The position numbers and the translations under genes are program-made. Below the pieces are notes generated by a model. It was given only the letters and a program-made list of their open reading frames with translations. It was not told where the DNA came from and searched no databases. Positions 9,472-18,848 of a stretch of DNA of 64,000 nucleotides are shown here, piece by piece. This DNA comes from Candidatus Microbacterium phytovorans (GTDB lineage: Bacteria > Actinomycetota > Actinomycetes > Actinomycetales > Microbacteriaceae): assembly GCA_029202445.1 (NCBI GenBank), contig CP119321.1, positions 372,001 to 436,000 of the forward strand, read 5' to 3'. Positions within the stretch are counted from its first letter, which is position 1. Every line of letters begins with the position of its first letter.

Positions 9472-9723
9472 ATGGAACCTGTTCGAACGTGCGTGGGATG
9501 CCGCGCGCGTGCCTCCCGATCCTCACTCCTGAGGGTCGTCGCCCGGAACGGCGAGCTCGTCGCAGACGAGAAGGCCGTTCAGCCGGGTCGGGGCGCGTGG
9601 GTGCATGACACGGATGCGTGCGTGGACACCGCCATCCGGCGCCGCGCCTTCGGACGAGCATTGCGTGTGTCAGGCCCGCTTGACACGCAGACCTTTCAAA
9701 CCACCCACCAGCGAAACGGCTGA
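9472..9723 (+). CDS. YlxR-family RNA-binding protein (DUF448)
   Basis: 83-aa basic protein of the YlxR family, usually encoded between nusA and infB, as here. The family start MEPVRTCVGCRARASRSSLLR with its Cys-x2-Cys pair is present. Work on B. subtilis YlxR points to nucleoid- or RNA-associated regulation; the role in actinobacteria is not settled. The start chosen is the ATG at 9472 behind GGGGGTAGG; an in-frame GTG at 9442, overlapping the nusA stop as GTGA, would add 10 residues and cannot be excluded. Confidence 0.85.
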   Translation: MEPVRTCVGCRARASRSSLLRVVARNGELVADEKAVQPGRGAWVHDTDACVDTAIRRRAFGRALRVSGPLDTQTFQTTHQRNG

Positions 9724-9815
9724 ACGGCTATGGACTCAAAGTGAACGGCTCGAAATGAGACCCGTCCGCACGTAACGGTCTGCCCTGTCCGGGGTAGGCC
9801 CCAGACAGGAGAATT

Positions 9816-12566
9816 GTGGCAAAACCACGCGTACACGAGATCGCTTCCGAACTCGGCGTCGACAGTAAAGTCGCCCTCGCGAAGCTGAAGGAGCTCGGCG
9901 AGTTCGTCAAGAGCCCCTCGTCCACCATCGAGCCCCCCGTGGCTCGCAAGCTCCGCGCGGCGCTCGAAGCAGAGGGCGCGGCCAAGCCCGCCGCTGCGCC
10001 CGCGCGTCCGTCGGCGAGCCCGGCATCCACCGGCGCCAAGCCCGGTCCCGCGCGTCCCGCGGCGCCGTCGGCCAAGCCCGCCCCGTCCGCTCCGGCTCCC
10101 GCCGCGCCCGCTGCTCCGGCTGCGGAGACGCCCGCCGCCTCCGCTCCGACGCCTGCTCCGGCGGCTCCGTCCGCTCCGGCGGAGGCGACGCCCGGCCCGG
10201 CCACTCCCGGCCCTGCGGCGCCCGCGGCACCGCGTCCCGGCGGCGCACGTCCCGGAAACAACCCGTTCGCGTCGTCGCAGGGCATGGGGCAGCGTCCCGC
10301 TGGCCCGCGTCCCGGCAACAACCCGTTCGCCTCGGCGCAGGGTATGGGCCAGCGGCCCACTCCCGGCAACATCCCGCGCCCGCAGGCTCCGCGTCCCGGT
10401 GCCCCGCGTCCCGGTGCCCCGCGGCCCGGCGGCGCCGGTCGTCCCGGCGGCGGCGGTCGTCCGGGTGCTCCCTTCCAGCAGCGTCCGGGCGGTCCCGGTC
10501 GCCCCGGTGGTGGTGGCGGCTTCCAGCGTCCGGGTGCTCCCGGTGCCGGTGCGCCCGGCGGCGGTTTCGCCGGTCGTCCCGGTGGCGGCGGTGGTCGCGG
10601 CCGTGGACCCGGCGGCGGCACGGCCGGTGCCTTCGGCAAGGGAGGCGGCAAGTCCAAGCAGCGTAAGTCGCGTCGGGCGAAGCGGCAGGAGTTCGAGATG
10701 CGGTCGGCGCCCGTCGTCGGCGGCGTCAACGTCTCCCGCGGCAACGGCGAGATCATCCGGCTGCGCCGCGGCGCGTCGATCGCCGACTTCGCCGACAAGC
10801 TCGAAGCACTGAACGGCTACACCGTCCAGCCCGGCACGCTCGTCACGATCCTCTTCAACCTGGGTGAGATGGCGACGGCGACCGAGTCGCTCGACGAGGC
10901 GACCTTCGAGGTCCTCGGTGCCGAGCTCGGTTACAAGATCCAGATGGTCTCGCCCGAGGACGAAGACAAGGAGCTCCTCGAGGGCTTCGGTCTCGACCTC
11001 GAGGCCGAGCTGGAGGCGGAGAGCGAGGACGACCTCGAGATCCGGCCTCCCGTCGTGACCGTCATGGGTCACGTCGACCACGGTAAGACGCGCCTTCTCG
11101 ACGCGATCCGTCAGACCAACGTCGTGGCGGGCGAAGCGGGCGGCATCACGCAGCACATCGGTGCGTACCAGGTATGGACCGAGCACGAGGGTATCGAGCG
11201 CGCCATCACCTTCATCGACACCCCGGGTCACGAGGCGTTCACCGCCATGCGTGCCCGTGGTGCGCAGGTGACCGACCTCGCCATCCTGGTCGTGGCCGCC
11301 GACGACGGCATCATGCCGCAGACGGTCGAGGCGCTCAACCACGCGCAGGCCGCAGGTGTCCCGATCGTCGTGGCGGTCAACAAGATCGACAAGCCCGAAG
11401 CGAACCCCGCCAAGGTGCGTCAGCAGCTGACCGAGTACGGCCTTGTGGCCGAGGAGTACGGCGGCGACGTCATGTTCGTCGACGTCTCGGCCCGTCAGGG
11501 CATCGGCATCCAGGACCTTCTGGACGCCGTGCTGCTCACCGCCGACGCCGGTCTCGACCTCACGGCCAACCCGAACAAGGCGGCGCGAGGCGTCGCGATC
11601 GAAGCGAAGCTCGACAAGGGCCGCGGTTCGGTGGCGACCGTCCTCATCCAGTCCGGAACCCTCCGGGTAGGCGATGCGATCGTCGCGGGCACCGCCTACG
11701 GCCGCGTGCGCGCCATGATCGACGAGAACGGCGACCCGGTCGAGGAGGCCTACCCGTCGCGTCCCGTGCAGGTGCAGGGACTGAACTCCGTGCCGCGAGC
11801 CGGCGACACCTTCATCGTCACCGAGGAAGATCGCACGGCGCGTCAGATCGCTGAGAAGCGCGAGGCTGCCGAGCGCAACGCTCAGCTGGCGAAGGCCCGC
11901 AAGCGCATCTCGCTCGAGGACTTCACGCGTGCTCTCGAAGAGGGCAAGGTCGAGTCGCTCAACCTCATCATCAAGGGTGATGTCTCCGGTGCCGTCGAGG
12001 CGCTGGAGGAATCGCTCCTCAAGATCGAGGTCGACGACTCGGTGCAGCTGCGCATCATCCACCGCGGCGTCGGTGCGATCACCGAGTCCGACGTGAACCT
12101 CGCGACGATCGACAACGCGATCGTCATCGGCTTCAACGTACGTCCCGACGCGAAGGCGCGTGAGCGCGCTGCTCGCGAGGGTGTCGACATCCGCTTCTAC
12201 TCCGTCATCTACAACGCGATCGACGACGTGGAGCAGTCGCTCACCGGCATGCTCAAGCCGGAGTACGAAGAGGTCCAGTCGGGTGTGGCCGAGATCCGCG
12301 AGGTGTTCCGCTCCTCGAAGTTCGGCAACATCGCCGGTGTCATCGTCCGCTCGGGCACGATCACGCGTAACGCCAAGGCGCGCGTCATCCGTGACGGTGT
12401 CGTGCTCGCCGATGGCCTCGCCATCGAGTCGCTGCGACGCTTCAAGGACGACGTCACCGAGGTGCGTACGGACTTCGAGGCCGGTATCGGGCTCGGCAAG
12501 TACAACGACATCCAGATCGGCGACGAGATCGAGACCACGGAAATGGTCGAGAAGCCGCGCGGCTGA
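9816..12566 (+). CDS. infB: Translation initiation factor IF-2
   Basis: GTPase that places initiator tRNA on the 30S subunit and promotes subunit joining; 916 aa. The N-terminal IF2_N helix bundle (about 1-50) is followed by a long Pro/Ala/Gly-rich low-complexity linker (about 50-285), typical of actinobacteria. The G domain has GHVDHGKT (418-425), DTPGHEAF (468-475) and NKID (522-525), then the C-terminal barrel domains. The GTG start at 9816 follows the Shine-Dalgarno AGGAG. The linker DNA is highly repetitive (units resembling cgtcccggtgccc), and the opposite strand carries long spurious frames. Confidence 0.97.
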   Translation: MAKPRVHEIASELGVDSKVALAKLKELGEFVKSPSSTIEPPVARKLRAALEAEGAAKPAAAPARPSASPASTGAKPGPARPAAPSAKPAPSAPAPAAPAAPAAETPAASAPTPAPAAPSAPAEATPGPATPGPAAPAAPRPGGARPGNNPFASSQGMGQRPAGPRPGNNPFASAQGMGQRPTPGNIPRPQAPRPGAPRPGAPRPGGAGRPGGGGRPGAPFQQRPGGPGRPGGGGGFQRPGAPGAGAPGGGFAGRPGGGGGRGRGPGGGTAGAFGKGGGKSKQRKSRRAKRQEFEMRSAPVVGGVNVSRGNGEIIRLRRGASIADFADKLEALNGYTVQPGTLVTILFNLGEMATATESLDEATFEVLGAELGYKIQMVSPEDEDKELLEGFGLDLEAELEAESEDDLEIRPPVVTVMGHVDHGKTRLLDAIRQTNVVAGEAGGITQHIGAYQVWTEHEGIERAITFIDTPGHEAFTAMRARGAQVTDLAILVVAADDGIMPQTVEALNHAQAAGVPIVVAVNKIDKPEANPAKVRQQLTEYGLVAEEYGGDVMFVDVSARQGIGIQDLLDAVLLTADAGLDLTANPNKAARGVAIEAKLDKGRGSVATVLIQSGTLRVGDAIVAGTAYGRVRAMIDENGDPVEEAYPSRPVQVQGLNSVPRAGDTFIVTEEDRTARQIAEKREAAERNAQLAKARKRISLEDFTRALEEGKVESLNLIIKGDVSGAVEALEESLLKIEVDDSVQLRIIHRGVGAITESDVNLATIDNAIVIGFNVRPDAKARERAAREGVDIRFYSVIYNAIDDVEQSLTGMLKPEYEEVQSGVAEIREVFRSSKFGNIAGVIVRSGTITRNAKARVIRDGVVLADGLAIESLRRFKDDVTEVRTDFEAGIGLGKYNDIQIGDEIETTEMVEKPRG

Positions 12567-12576
12567 TCGTCTCGGT

Positions 12577-12667
12577 CGTAGCTGCGGCTACGGCCTCCGG
12601 ACTCGGATGTCTCCTTTCGGCAACTGCGGGCCCCTGCCCCGATTGCCTCAGGGAGACATCCGAGTCC
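12577..12667. other. Structured intergenic region between infB and rbfA
   Basis: Two inverted repeats in the 172-bp gap. The first is a short hairpin with arms CGTAGC/GCTACG (12577-12592). The second has perfect 16-bp arms at 12599-12614 and 12652-12667 around a 37-nt GC-rich loop. No T-tract follows, so a classic terminator is unlikely; an mRNA processing or attenuation structure, or a dispersed repeat, is possible. Confidence 0.6.
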
Positions 12668-12738
12668 TCCGGCCTCCGTCTCCACGGGGGCCGCGCCCAT
12701 CCCGCCGTGTGGCGAGGGGTAAAGCAGAGGAGAAGGAC

Positions 12739-13203
12739 ATGAGTTCGGAACGACAGGCACGACTGGCCGACCGCATCCGGGTGCTCATCGCGGAACGTCT
12801 CGACAAGGGGCTGCGCGACCCGCGGCTCGGGTTCGTGACGATCACCGACGTGCGCGTCACGGGTGACCTGCAGCACGCTTCCGTGTTCTACACGGTCTAC
12901 GGGAGCGACCAGGAGCGCGCCGACTCTGCGGCAGCGCTCGCTTCGGCGACGGGCATGCTCCGCAGCGAGGTCGGGCGCCGCCTCGGCATCCGGCTCACCC
13001 CGACGTTGGAGTTCATCCACGACGCCCTGCCGGAGAACGCGGGTCACATCGAAGACCTGCTGCGTGAGGCGCGCGAGCGCGACGCCGCCGTCGCCGGTCT
13101 CGCGAGCGAAGCGCACTACGCCGGCGACGCCGACCCGTACGTCAAGCCGCGCGACGAAGACGCCGACGACTCCGACGACGACGACGAGGACGACGAGGAC
13201 TAA
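12739..13203 (+). CDS. rbfA: 30S ribosome-binding factor A
   Basis: Small KH-type protein of 154 aa that binds the 30S subunit during late maturation of 16S rRNA. The family core is clear (RVLIAERLDKGLRDPRLGFV, 14-33; the LTPTLEFIHD segment near 95). The C-terminus ends in an unusually acidic run of Asp/Glu (about 143-154), absent from E. coli RbfA. The ATG has an AGAAGG Shine-Dalgarno. It is separated from infB by the structured gap described at 12577-12667, so its expression may be set apart from that of infB. Confidence 0.95.
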   Translation: MSSERQARLADRIRVLIAERLDKGLRDPRLGFVTITDVRVTGDLQHASVFYTVYGSDQERADSAAALASATGMLRSEVGRRLGIRLTPTLEFIHDALPENAGHIEDLLREARERDAAVAGLASEAHYAGDADPYVKPRDEDADDSDDDDEDDED

Positions 13204-13209
13204 GGAGCG

Positions 13210-13695
13210 TCATCGGCCCAGCCGACGGCCCCACTCCTGAGCGCGTTCCAGCTCGCCCTCCTCCAGGGGGCCGGCCTTCGTGATCACGAAGAAGTCTTCG
13301 ACGTCGCGCGCCACGGTGTCGTGAGCTCGGAGCGCTTTCGCGGCTGACTTGGCCGCCGACCCCGAGACGAACGAGTGTCCCTGCCGTGTGGAGAAGGTCA
13401 CCACGCGCGGCACGGGCAGAGGCGTCGGCAGCCCGTGAAGCCATTCGCGCACACCGCGACCCGTTCCGGGAGCGCCGTCGTTCGCAGCCGACGCCCTCGT
13501 CTCGGGGCGCGACAGCGAGAACGCATGCGTCGGGCCGCCGATGACCAGGAGATCGACGTCGTCGGGCAGGGTATCGGGGGCGTCGTCCACGGCCACCAGG
13601 CCGACCTGGCCGCTCTCGCCCAGACCGCTCGCGATGGCGCGTGCGACGCGCTCGGTGTTGCCGTACTGCGACTCGAACACGATGAGGCTGTTCAT
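13210..13695 (-). CDS. Flavodoxin-domain protein
   Basis: 161 aa with an N-terminal flavodoxin fold: SQYGNTERVARAI (9-21) is the FMN phosphate loop, and GGPTHAFSLSRPETR matches the second FMN-contact loop. Probably a cytoplasmic electron carrier or flavoprotein; the partner is unknown. The ATG at 13695 has TAGAGT 7 nt upstream, which favours it over an in-frame GTG-type start at 13704. The stop lies 6 nt from the convergent rbfA stop. Confidence 0.8.
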   Translation of the reverse strand: MNSLIVFESQYGNTERVARAIASGLGESGQVGLVAVDDAPDTLPDDVDLLVIGGPTHAFSLSRPETRASAANDGAPGTGRGVREWLHGLPTPLPVPRVVTFSTRQGHSFVSGSAAKSAAKALRAHDTVARDVEDFFVITKAGPLEEGELERAQEWGRRLGR

Positions 13696-13702
13696 GGTGC
13701 GC

Positions 13703-13708
13703 ACTCTA
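13703..13708 (-). promoter_or_regulatory. -10 hexamer, flavodoxin gene
   Basis: TAGAGT, 7 nt before the ATG at 13695; leaderless type. Confidence 0.5.
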
Positions 13709-13758
13709 GGCTCGGACCGGGTGTGCCCGCCGGCCGCCGGCCCGTGAAAAGCCCGGGC

Positions 13759-14634
13759 TCAGGAGGGGCCGAGGGGAAGGCGGAGCCGACCGTGAAGCGC
13801 CTCGGCCAGGCCGTCCGCAACGAGGGAGTCGATCGCGCGATCGCGCTGCGCGGCATCGGGCCAGTCGGCGAGGACACCCTTCAGGTCCACCGGCTCCGGC
13901 GCGGCCTCGCGGAGCACGCGCAGCAGCGCCCCGCGCGCCTGCCGATCACTGCCCTCGTAACGCGCCTGGCGGCGGCGGGTATCGCCCGTGTCCGGGTAGC
14001 CGGCGGCCCGCCACGCACAGCGATCGGCGAGCGGACAGCGCTCGCAGCGCGGTGACCGCGCGGTGCAGACCGTGGCGCCGAGCTCCATCGCGGCCGCATT
14101 CACGCCGGCCGCGGCGACATCGTCGTCGGGGAGGATGGCATCCATGGCAGCGAGATCGCTCTTCGCGGGTGGTCCGGGCTGGGAGCGACCGTCGACGGCG
14201 CGCGCGAGCACGCGTCTCGTGTTCGTGTCGACGACAGGATGCCGGTCGCCGAAGGCGAACACCGCCACCGCGCGTGCCGTGTAGTCGCCGATCCCCGTGA
14301 GCGCCAGGAGGGCATCGACGTCACGCGGGACCTCGCCGTCGTGACGATCGCGGATCTCCACAGCGGCACGGTGAAGCCACAGCGCCCGTCGGGGGTACCC
14401 GAGGTTCGCCCATTGCTGCACCGCGTCGGCCGGTGCGGCGGCGGCGAGGTGTGCGGCCGTGGGCCAGCGTGCGAGCCAGGCCTCCAGGTGCGGGATCACC
14501 CGGGCGACGGGCGTCTGCTGGAGCATGAACTCGCTGACCAGAATGCCCCACGCGCCGAACCCGTGCTCGCGCCACGGCAGTTCCCTCGCGTGGGTGCGAT
14601 ACCACGCCAGCAGCGGGGTCGCGAGGTCGGGCAC
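13759..14634 (-). CDS. mutY: A/G-specific adenine DNA glycosylase
   Basis: Base-excision repair enzyme that removes adenine mispaired with 8-oxoguanine; 291 aa. Catalytic Glu35 lies in SEFMLQQT, the helix-hairpin-helix is LTGIGDYTA (112-120) and catalytic Asp136 is in VVDTNTRR. Four Cys spaced C-x6-C-x2-C-x5-C near residue 195 bind the [4Fe-4S] cluster. The C-terminal NUDIX-like 8-oxoG recognition domain is much reduced compared with E. coli MutY (350 aa), as is common in actinobacteria. The GTG start has TAGGCT 6 nt upstream. Confidence 0.93.
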   Translation of the reverse strand: MPDLATPLLAWYRTHARELPWREHGFGAWGILVSEFMLQQTPVARVIPHLEAWLARWPTAAHLAAAAPADAVQQWANLGYPRRALWLHRAAVEIRDRHDGEVPRDVDALLALTGIGDYTARAVAVFAFGDRHPVVDTNTRRVLARAVDGRSQPGPPAKSDLAAMDAILPDDDVAAAGVNAAAMELGATVCTARSPRCERCPLADRCAWRAAGYPDTGDTRRRQARYEGSDRQARGALLRVLREAAPEPVDLKGVLADWPDAAQRDRAIDSLVADGLAEALHGRLRLPLGPS

Positions 14635-14640
14635 CCGCTC

Positions 14641-14646
14641 AGCCTA
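14641..14646 (-). promoter_or_regulatory. -10 hexamer, mutY
   Basis: TAGGCT, 6 nt before the GTG at 14634. Together with the facing TAGGCT at 14675-14680 it forms a compact divergent pair of leaderless-type promoters within 52 bp. Confidence 0.55.
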
Positions 14647-14674
14647 CGTCGCTCAGGGCTCCGCCTCCGCGCCG

Positions 14675-14680
14675 TAGGCT
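14675..14680 (+). promoter_or_regulatory. -10 hexamer, kinase-truB operon
   Basis: TAGGCT, 6 nt before the ATG at 14687; leaderless type. Confidence 0.6.
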
Positions 14681-14686
14681 GGACGC

Positions 14687-15367
14687 ATGCGTCTGCCGGT
14701 CACCCCCGCCTCCACGCTCTGGCGTTCGTTGCGTGACGAGGTGCGTCGCGACTATCCGCGGGGGCGTGTGATGGTCGCCGTCGACGGGGAAGACGGTGCG
14801 GGCAAGACCCGTTTCGCCGACAACCTCGCCACTGTGTTCGCCGAAGACGGGAGTGCGGTCTTCCGCGCATCGATCGACGGCTTCCACCGTCCCCGGCAGG
14901 AACGCTACGCGCGCGGTCGCACCTCGCCTGAGGGGTTCTACGCCGACTCCTACGACTACGCCACTTTCCGCCGCGTGCTCGTCGACCCGTTCCGATCGGG
15001 AGCCGTCGCCGACACGGGCTTCCAGCTCGCCGCCTTCGACGTGACGCGCGACGAACCAGTCGCCTCCGAGTGGGTCACCGCCCCGCGCGACGCCGTCCTC
15101 ATCGTCGACGGGATCTTCCTCCACCGGCCGGAGCTACGCGGAATCTGGCACTGGTCCGTGTGGCTCGATGCTCCGCTCGACGTGCGATACGAGCGCATGG
15201 CGGCCCGCGACGGCTCTGATCCCGACCCGGCATCCGAGCGCAATCGGCGCTACCGCGTCGGGCAGGAGCTGTACCTGCGGGAGGCGAATCCGCGCGCCGC
15301 TGCCTCGGCGATCGTCGACAACACCGACCCGGCCGCACCCCGGCGCACCTTCCAGGACTTCTGCTGA
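14687..15367 (+). CDS. Uridine kinase-like P-loop nucleoside kinase
   Basis: 226-aa P-loop kinase. The Walker A motif is GEDGAGKT (34-41), followed by SIDGFHRPR (62-70), the aspartate-bearing substrate motif of uridine/phosphoribulokinase-type enzymes, and VLIVDGIFLHRPEL (Walker B region). A cytoplasmic nucleoside or related small-molecule kinase is likely; the substrate is not fixed by the sequence. Its stop and the truB start share a base (TGATG), so it leads the operon kinase-truB-membrane protein. Confidence 0.82.
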   Translation: MRLPVTPASTLWRSLRDEVRRDYPRGRVMVAVDGEDGAGKTRFADNLATVFAEDGSAVFRASIDGFHRPRQERYARGRTSPEGFYADSYDYATFRRVLVDPFRSGAVADTGFQLAAFDVTRDEPVASEWVTAPRDAVLIVDGIFLHRPELRGIWHWSVWLDAPLDVRYERMAARDGSDPDPASERNRRYRVGQELYLREANPRAAASAIVDNTDPAAPRRTFQDFC

Positions 15368-16272
15368 TGGCGGCTGCACCCGCCCCGCAGGGCATCCTCC
15401 TCGTAGACAAGCCCGGGGGCATGACCAGTCACGACGTCGTCGCTCGCGCCCGGCGTGCGCTGGCGACCCGGAAGATCGGGCACGCGGGCACACTGGACCC
15501 GATGGCCACGGGCCTCCTCGTGCTGGGAGTGGGCGGCGCGACACGGCTCCTCACCTACCTCGTCGGGCTCGACAAGACCTACGCCGCGACGATCCGCCTC
15601 GGCGTGGCCACCGATTCCGACGACGCCGACGGTGTGGAGACGGCGCGCGCCGACTCCGCACGCGTGGATGCCGTGACCGACGCGCAGGTGGCCGACGGCA
15701 TCCGTGCGCTGACCGGGCGCATCTCCCAGGTGCCGAGCACCGTGTCGGCCATCAAGGTCGGCGGACGCCGGGCCTACGACCTGGCACGCGCGGGGGAGCA
15801 GGTCGAATTGCGGGCTCGCGAAGTGACCGTGTCACGCTTCGAGGCACTCACCGCACGCCGCACCGCCGGCATCCTCGACCTGGACGTCGTCGTCGACTGC
15901 TCCAGCGGCACCTACATTCGTGCGCTCGCCCGCGACCTCGGCGCCGGTCTCGGCGTCGGCGGCCATCTGACGGCGCTACGACGCACGCGGATCGGTCCGT
16001 TCGAGGTCTCCGACGCCGCGACCGAGATCGTGCCGGACATCCCGCTCCGCGCAGCGGCGGAGGTGGCCGGCTCTGTGCTCGGCGTCTTGGCGGTCTCGTC
16101 GGACGAGGCGCGCGACCTCCGTCACGGCAAGCGTCTCGTCGGCGCGGCGGCACGCATCGCCGCCGGAACGCCCGCCGCGCTCGATCCCGACGGCCGCCTC
16201 GTGGGGATCGTCGGCGTTCGCGGCGACGACGTCAAGAGCATCATGAACATGCCCGAGGAGGCCGCCGAATGA
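15367..16272 (+). CDS. truB: tRNA pseudouridine(55) synthase
   Basis: Makes pseudouridine 55 in the T-loop of tRNAs; 301 aa. The N-terminal ILLVDKPGGMTSHDVV (10-25) and the catalytic motif GHAGTLDPMATGLL with nucleophile Asp44 are clear, as is the later SGTYIRALARDLG segment. A C-terminal PUA-like region follows. The ATG overlaps the preceding kinase stop (TGATG) and its own stop overlaps the next ATG (ATGA), so translation of the three genes is coupled. Confidence 0.96.
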   Translation: MAAAPAPQGILLVDKPGGMTSHDVVARARRALATRKIGHAGTLDPMATGLLVLGVGGATRLLTYLVGLDKTYAATIRLGVATDSDDADGVETARADSARVDAVTDAQVADGIRALTGRISQVPSTVSAIKVGGRRAYDLARAGEQVELRAREVTVSRFEALTARRTAGILDLDVVVDCSSGTYIRALARDLGAGLGVGGHLTALRRTRIGPFEVSDAATEIVPDIPLRAAAEVAGSVLGVLAVSSDEARDLRHGKRLVGAAARIAAGTPAALDPDGRLVGIVGVRGDDVKSIMNMPEEAAE

Positions 16273-16637
16273 TCCTGTGGTTCACGATCGCGCAGATCGC
16301 GGTGGCCGCGGGAGCCGGCGTGCTCTGCGTCGTCGCCGGCCTCGCCGGGCGGCGACCGGGAGATGTGACCGTCGGGAGTCTCGCGCTGCTGCTGCTCGCG
16401 CTCATCGCACAGGTCGTTGTAGCCGTCGTGGCGCCGTTCGCCGGGAACTCCCCGAGCGGAAGCCTCCTGGAGTTCTGGGTCTACCTGATCTCGGCCGTGC
16501 TGCTCCCGCCGCTCGCTGTCGGCTGGGCGCTCGTGGAACGCAGTCGGTGGAGCACGGTCATCATGGGGATCGCAGCGCTGTCCGTCGCCGTCATGGTGTG
16601 GCGCATGTACGTGATCTGGACGGTCCAGGTGGGCTGA
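16269..16637 (+). CDS. Small membrane protein downstream of truB
   Basis: 122 aa with four hydrophobic segments (about 2-24, 36-58, 68-90, 95-117). No recognised domain. It starts with an ATG that overlaps the truB stop by 4 nt (ATGA). Function unknown; the tight coupling to truB makes it part of that operon. Confidence 0.75.
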   Translation: MILWFTIAQIAVAAGAGVLCVVAGLAGRRPGDVTVGSLALLLLALIAQVVVAVVAPFAGNSPSGSLLEFWVYLISAVLLPPLAVGWALVERSRWSTVIMGIAALSVAVMVWRMYVIWTVQVG

Positions 16638-16680
16638 TCCGAATCGACCTCCCTCCGGCCCCGCCTATCATTGACGAGTC

Positions 16681-17130
16681 ATGTCTTCGCCTCGTCCCCG
16701 GATGACCGGAATCGGTCGTGTGCTCGTCATCGTCTACGCGATCATGGCGCTCGCCGCCACCGGCCGCTCGTTCGTGCAGATCGTCGAGGACTTCGAGGTC
16801 GCGCCGGTCGCCTACAGCCTCTCGGCAGCGGCCGCCGTCGTTTACATCGTCGCCACCGTCGCTCTCGTGAACGCGGGTTCCCCCGGCTGGTACCTCGTCG
16901 CGTGGATCGCGATCTGCTTCGAGCTCGCGGGCGTGCTGATCGTGGGCACGCTCAGCTTCGCGGCGCCGGAGCTCTTCGCGCACGACGCGACCGTGTGGTC
17001 GGGCTACGGCTACGGCTACTTCTGGGTGCCCCTGGTACTCCCGATGCTCGGCCTGTGGTGGCTGGTCAAAGGAGGGCGGGAGAGCGCCGAAGCGCCGCCC
17101 GCGCTGGTCGAGGAGGGATCGTCGTGGTGA
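16681..17130 (+). CDS. Four-helix membrane protein upstream of ribF
   Basis: 149 aa with four membrane segments (about 10-30, 43-65, 70-92, 112-130). It is rich in aromatic residues near the end (GYGYGYFWVP) and I do not recognise the family beyond a conserved actinobacterial type. TATCAT lies 9 nt before the ATG, so it probably has its own promoter and is co-expressed with ribF, whose start it overlaps. Confidence 0.75.
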   Translation: MSSPRPRMTGIGRVLVIVYAIMALAATGRSFVQIVEDFEVAPVAYSLSAAAAVVYIVATVALVNAGSPGWYLVAWIAICFELAGVLIVGTLSFAAPELFAHDATVWSGYGYGYFWVPLVLPMLGLWWLVKGGRESAEAPPALVEEGSSW

Positions 17131-18086
17131 TCGTGTTTCACGACCCGTCCGAGGTGCCGGCCGGCTTCGGGCCGAGCGTCGTCGCCATCGGCAAGTTCGA
17201 CGGGGTCCACTCCGGGCATCGAGCCGTCGTGGCGCGCGCCCGTATCGAAGCCGAGGGCACGGGGGCGCGTGTCGTGGCGGTGACCTTCGATCGCAATCCG
17301 TTGAGCTTCCTCCGGCCCGACCTGTGCCCGCAGCCGCTGTCGAGCCTGGACCAGAAGATCGATCTCCTGGCGGGGGAGGGTGTCGATGCCGTCCTCGTCC
17401 TCGCCTTCGACGCCGACCTGGCGGCGGTACCGGCTCGTGCCTTCGTGGAGCGCTTCCTCGTCGAGGCGCTCGGGGCGACCACGGTCATGGTGGGCGATGA
17501 CTTCCGCTTCGGACGCGGCGGTGAGGGCGATCCCGACCTGCTGCGCGAGCTGGGGCGCGAGCTGGGATTCTCGGTCGACGTCGTGGGCGACGTCCAGGGT
17601 GCCGGGCGTCGCGTGTCCTCCACCTGGGTGCGGTCGCTTCTGGAGGCCGGCGACGTGGAGGGTGCGGGCCGACTGCTCGGTCGACCCCACACGATGCGCG
17701 GCGAGGTCGTCCACGGGCTCAAGCGCGGCAGGGAACTCGGGTTTCCCACGGCGAATCTCTCCGCGGATGCCGAGGGGTTCATCCCCGCCGACGGCGTCTA
17801 CGCGGGCTGGCTGGTCGACCAGGGTCCCGTCGACGCGTCGTCGCGAGCCGTGACGAAGTACCCCGCGGCGATCTCGGTGGGGACCAACCCGACCTTCGAC
17901 GACGTGCCCGTCCGTCAGGTCGAGGCGTACGTGCTCGACGAGACGAGCCTCGATCTCTACGGCCACCGCGTCGAGGTGCAGTTCACGCACCGCATCCGCG
18001 GCATGGTCGCCTTCGAGGGGATCGAGCCCCTTCGCGTGCAGATGGCCGACGATGTCGACCGCGTGCGGAAGGCCCTCGCGGGCTGA
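17124..18086 (+). CDS. ribF: Bifunctional riboflavin kinase/FAD synthetase
   Basis: Converts riboflavin to FMN and then FAD; 320 aa. The N-terminal FAD synthetase domain has GKFDGVHSGHRAV (23-35, the nucleotidyltransferase GxxDGxHxGH motif) and STWVRSLLEAGDV near 170. The C-terminal riboflavin kinase domain contains GFPTANLSADAEGF and GTNPTF. Start: GTG at 17124, 7 nt after AGGAGG; a second GTG at 17127 overlaps the previous stop as GTGA and is an equally possible start. Confidence 0.95.
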   Translation: MVIVFHDPSEVPAGFGPSVVAIGKFDGVHSGHRAVVARARIEAEGTGARVVAVTFDRNPLSFLRPDLCPQPLSSLDQKIDLLAGEGVDAVLVLAFDADLAAVPARAFVERFLVEALGATTVMVGDDFRFGRGGEGDPDLLRELGRELGFSVDVVGDVQGAGRRVSSTWVRSLLEAGDVEGAGRLLGRPHTMRGEVVHGLKRGRELGFPTANLSADAEGFIPADGVYAGWLVDQGPVDASSRAVTKYPAAISVGTNPTFDDVPVRQVEAYVLDETSLDLYGHRVEVQFTHRIRGMVAFEGIEPLRVQMADDVDRVRKALAG

Positions 18087-18093
18087 CGGAAGG

Positions 18094-18810
18094 TCAGTAC
18101 GACGACGCGTGCACGGCGCCCGTGGCTTCGCCGCCGGCGTCGATGCGACGCGCCTCACCGAGGATCACGGCGCTGCCGCTGGTGCCCAGCCGGGTCGCGC
18201 CCGCCTCGAGCATCGCCAACGCGTCGGCGTAGCTGCGGACACCGCCGGATGCCTTGACCTGCACGTCGGGGCCGACGTTCTCCCGCATGAGGGCGACGTG
18301 GGCGACGGTGGCGCCGCCGCCGGCGAAACCGGTCGACGTCTTCACGAAGTGGGCGCCTCCCGCCTCTGTGAGGCGGCTTCCGCGGGCGATCTGCTCGTCG
18401 TCGAGCAGCGCAGTCTCGAGGATCACCTTGGTCACGTGGCCTTCGGCGGCGGCCACGACGGCACGGATGTCGGCGACGACGGCGTGGTCGAACCCGGAGC
18501 GGAGCGCCCCGATGTTGATGACCATGTCGAACTCGACAGCGCCGTCGGCGAGAGCCTGCTGCACTTCGGCGACCTTCGCGGCGGTGGAAGTGGTGCCGTG
18601 CGGGAAGCCGATGACGGTGCCGACCGCGACGTCCGTCTCGGCGAGCCGGGAGACCGCGTGCGGGATGTCGCTCGGACGCACGCAGACGCTGAAGACGCCC
18701 CATTCGGCGGCAATGTCGAGTTCGGCGTCGACGTCGGCGCGCGTGAGTTCGGGCTTGAGGATCGCGTGGTCGAGGGTGGCTGCCAGCGCGCGCTCAGAGA
18801 TGTGGGGCAT
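18094..18810 (-). CDS. deoC: Deoxyribose-phosphate aldolase
   Basis: Class I aldolase that cleaves 2-deoxyribose-5-phosphate to glyceraldehyde-3-phosphate and acetaldehyde; 238 aa. The Schiff-base lysine is Lys157 in FVKTSTGF, with Lys186 in VQVKASGG and Asp95 in FDMVIN completing the active site seen in E. coli DeoC. The ATG at 18810 has TACGCT 6 nt upstream; the longer in-frame extension would run through the copper operator and copZ and is rejected. Its stop is 7 bp from the convergent ribF stop. Confidence 0.94.
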   Translation of the reverse strand: MPHISERALAATLDHAILKPELTRADVDAELDIAAEWGVFSVCVRPSDIPHAVSRLAETDVAVGTVIGFPHGTTSTAAKVAEVQQALADGAVEFDMVINIGALRSGFDHAVVADIRAVVAAAEGHVTKVILETALLDDEQIARGSRLTEAGGAHFVKTSTGFAGGGATVAHVALMRENVGPDVQVKASGGVRSYADALAMLEAGATRLGTSGSAVILGEARRIDAGGEATGAVHASSY

Positions 18811-18816
18811 ACCGCC

Positions 18817-18822
18817 AGCGTA
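18817..18822 (-). promoter_or_regulatory. -10 hexamer, deoC
   Basis: TACGCT, 6 nt before the ATG at 18810. It lies about 10 bp from the copper operator of the divergent copZ gene. Confidence 0.5.
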
Positions 18823-18831
18823 CGCCTGGGA

Positions 18832-18848
18832 ATACCCCAGGGGGGTAT
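18832..18848 (+). promoter_or_regulatory. CsoR-type copper operator
   Basis: The 17-bp sequence ATACCCCAGGGGGGTAT is a G/C-tract pseudo-palindrome with TA ends, the form of known CsoR sites in actinobacteria and firmicutes. It overlaps a TATCAT -10 candidate (18846-18851) upstream of copZ-copA, so a bound Cu-free CsoR would block that promoter. No csoR gene is in the window; the repressor must be encoded elsewhere. Confidence 0.75.

Noticed and set aside
9696..12062. 788-codon open frame opposite infB
   Set aside because: It mirrors infB in the antisense frame, is rich in Arg/Gly/His/Asp with no recognisable motif, and arises from GC-biased third positions.
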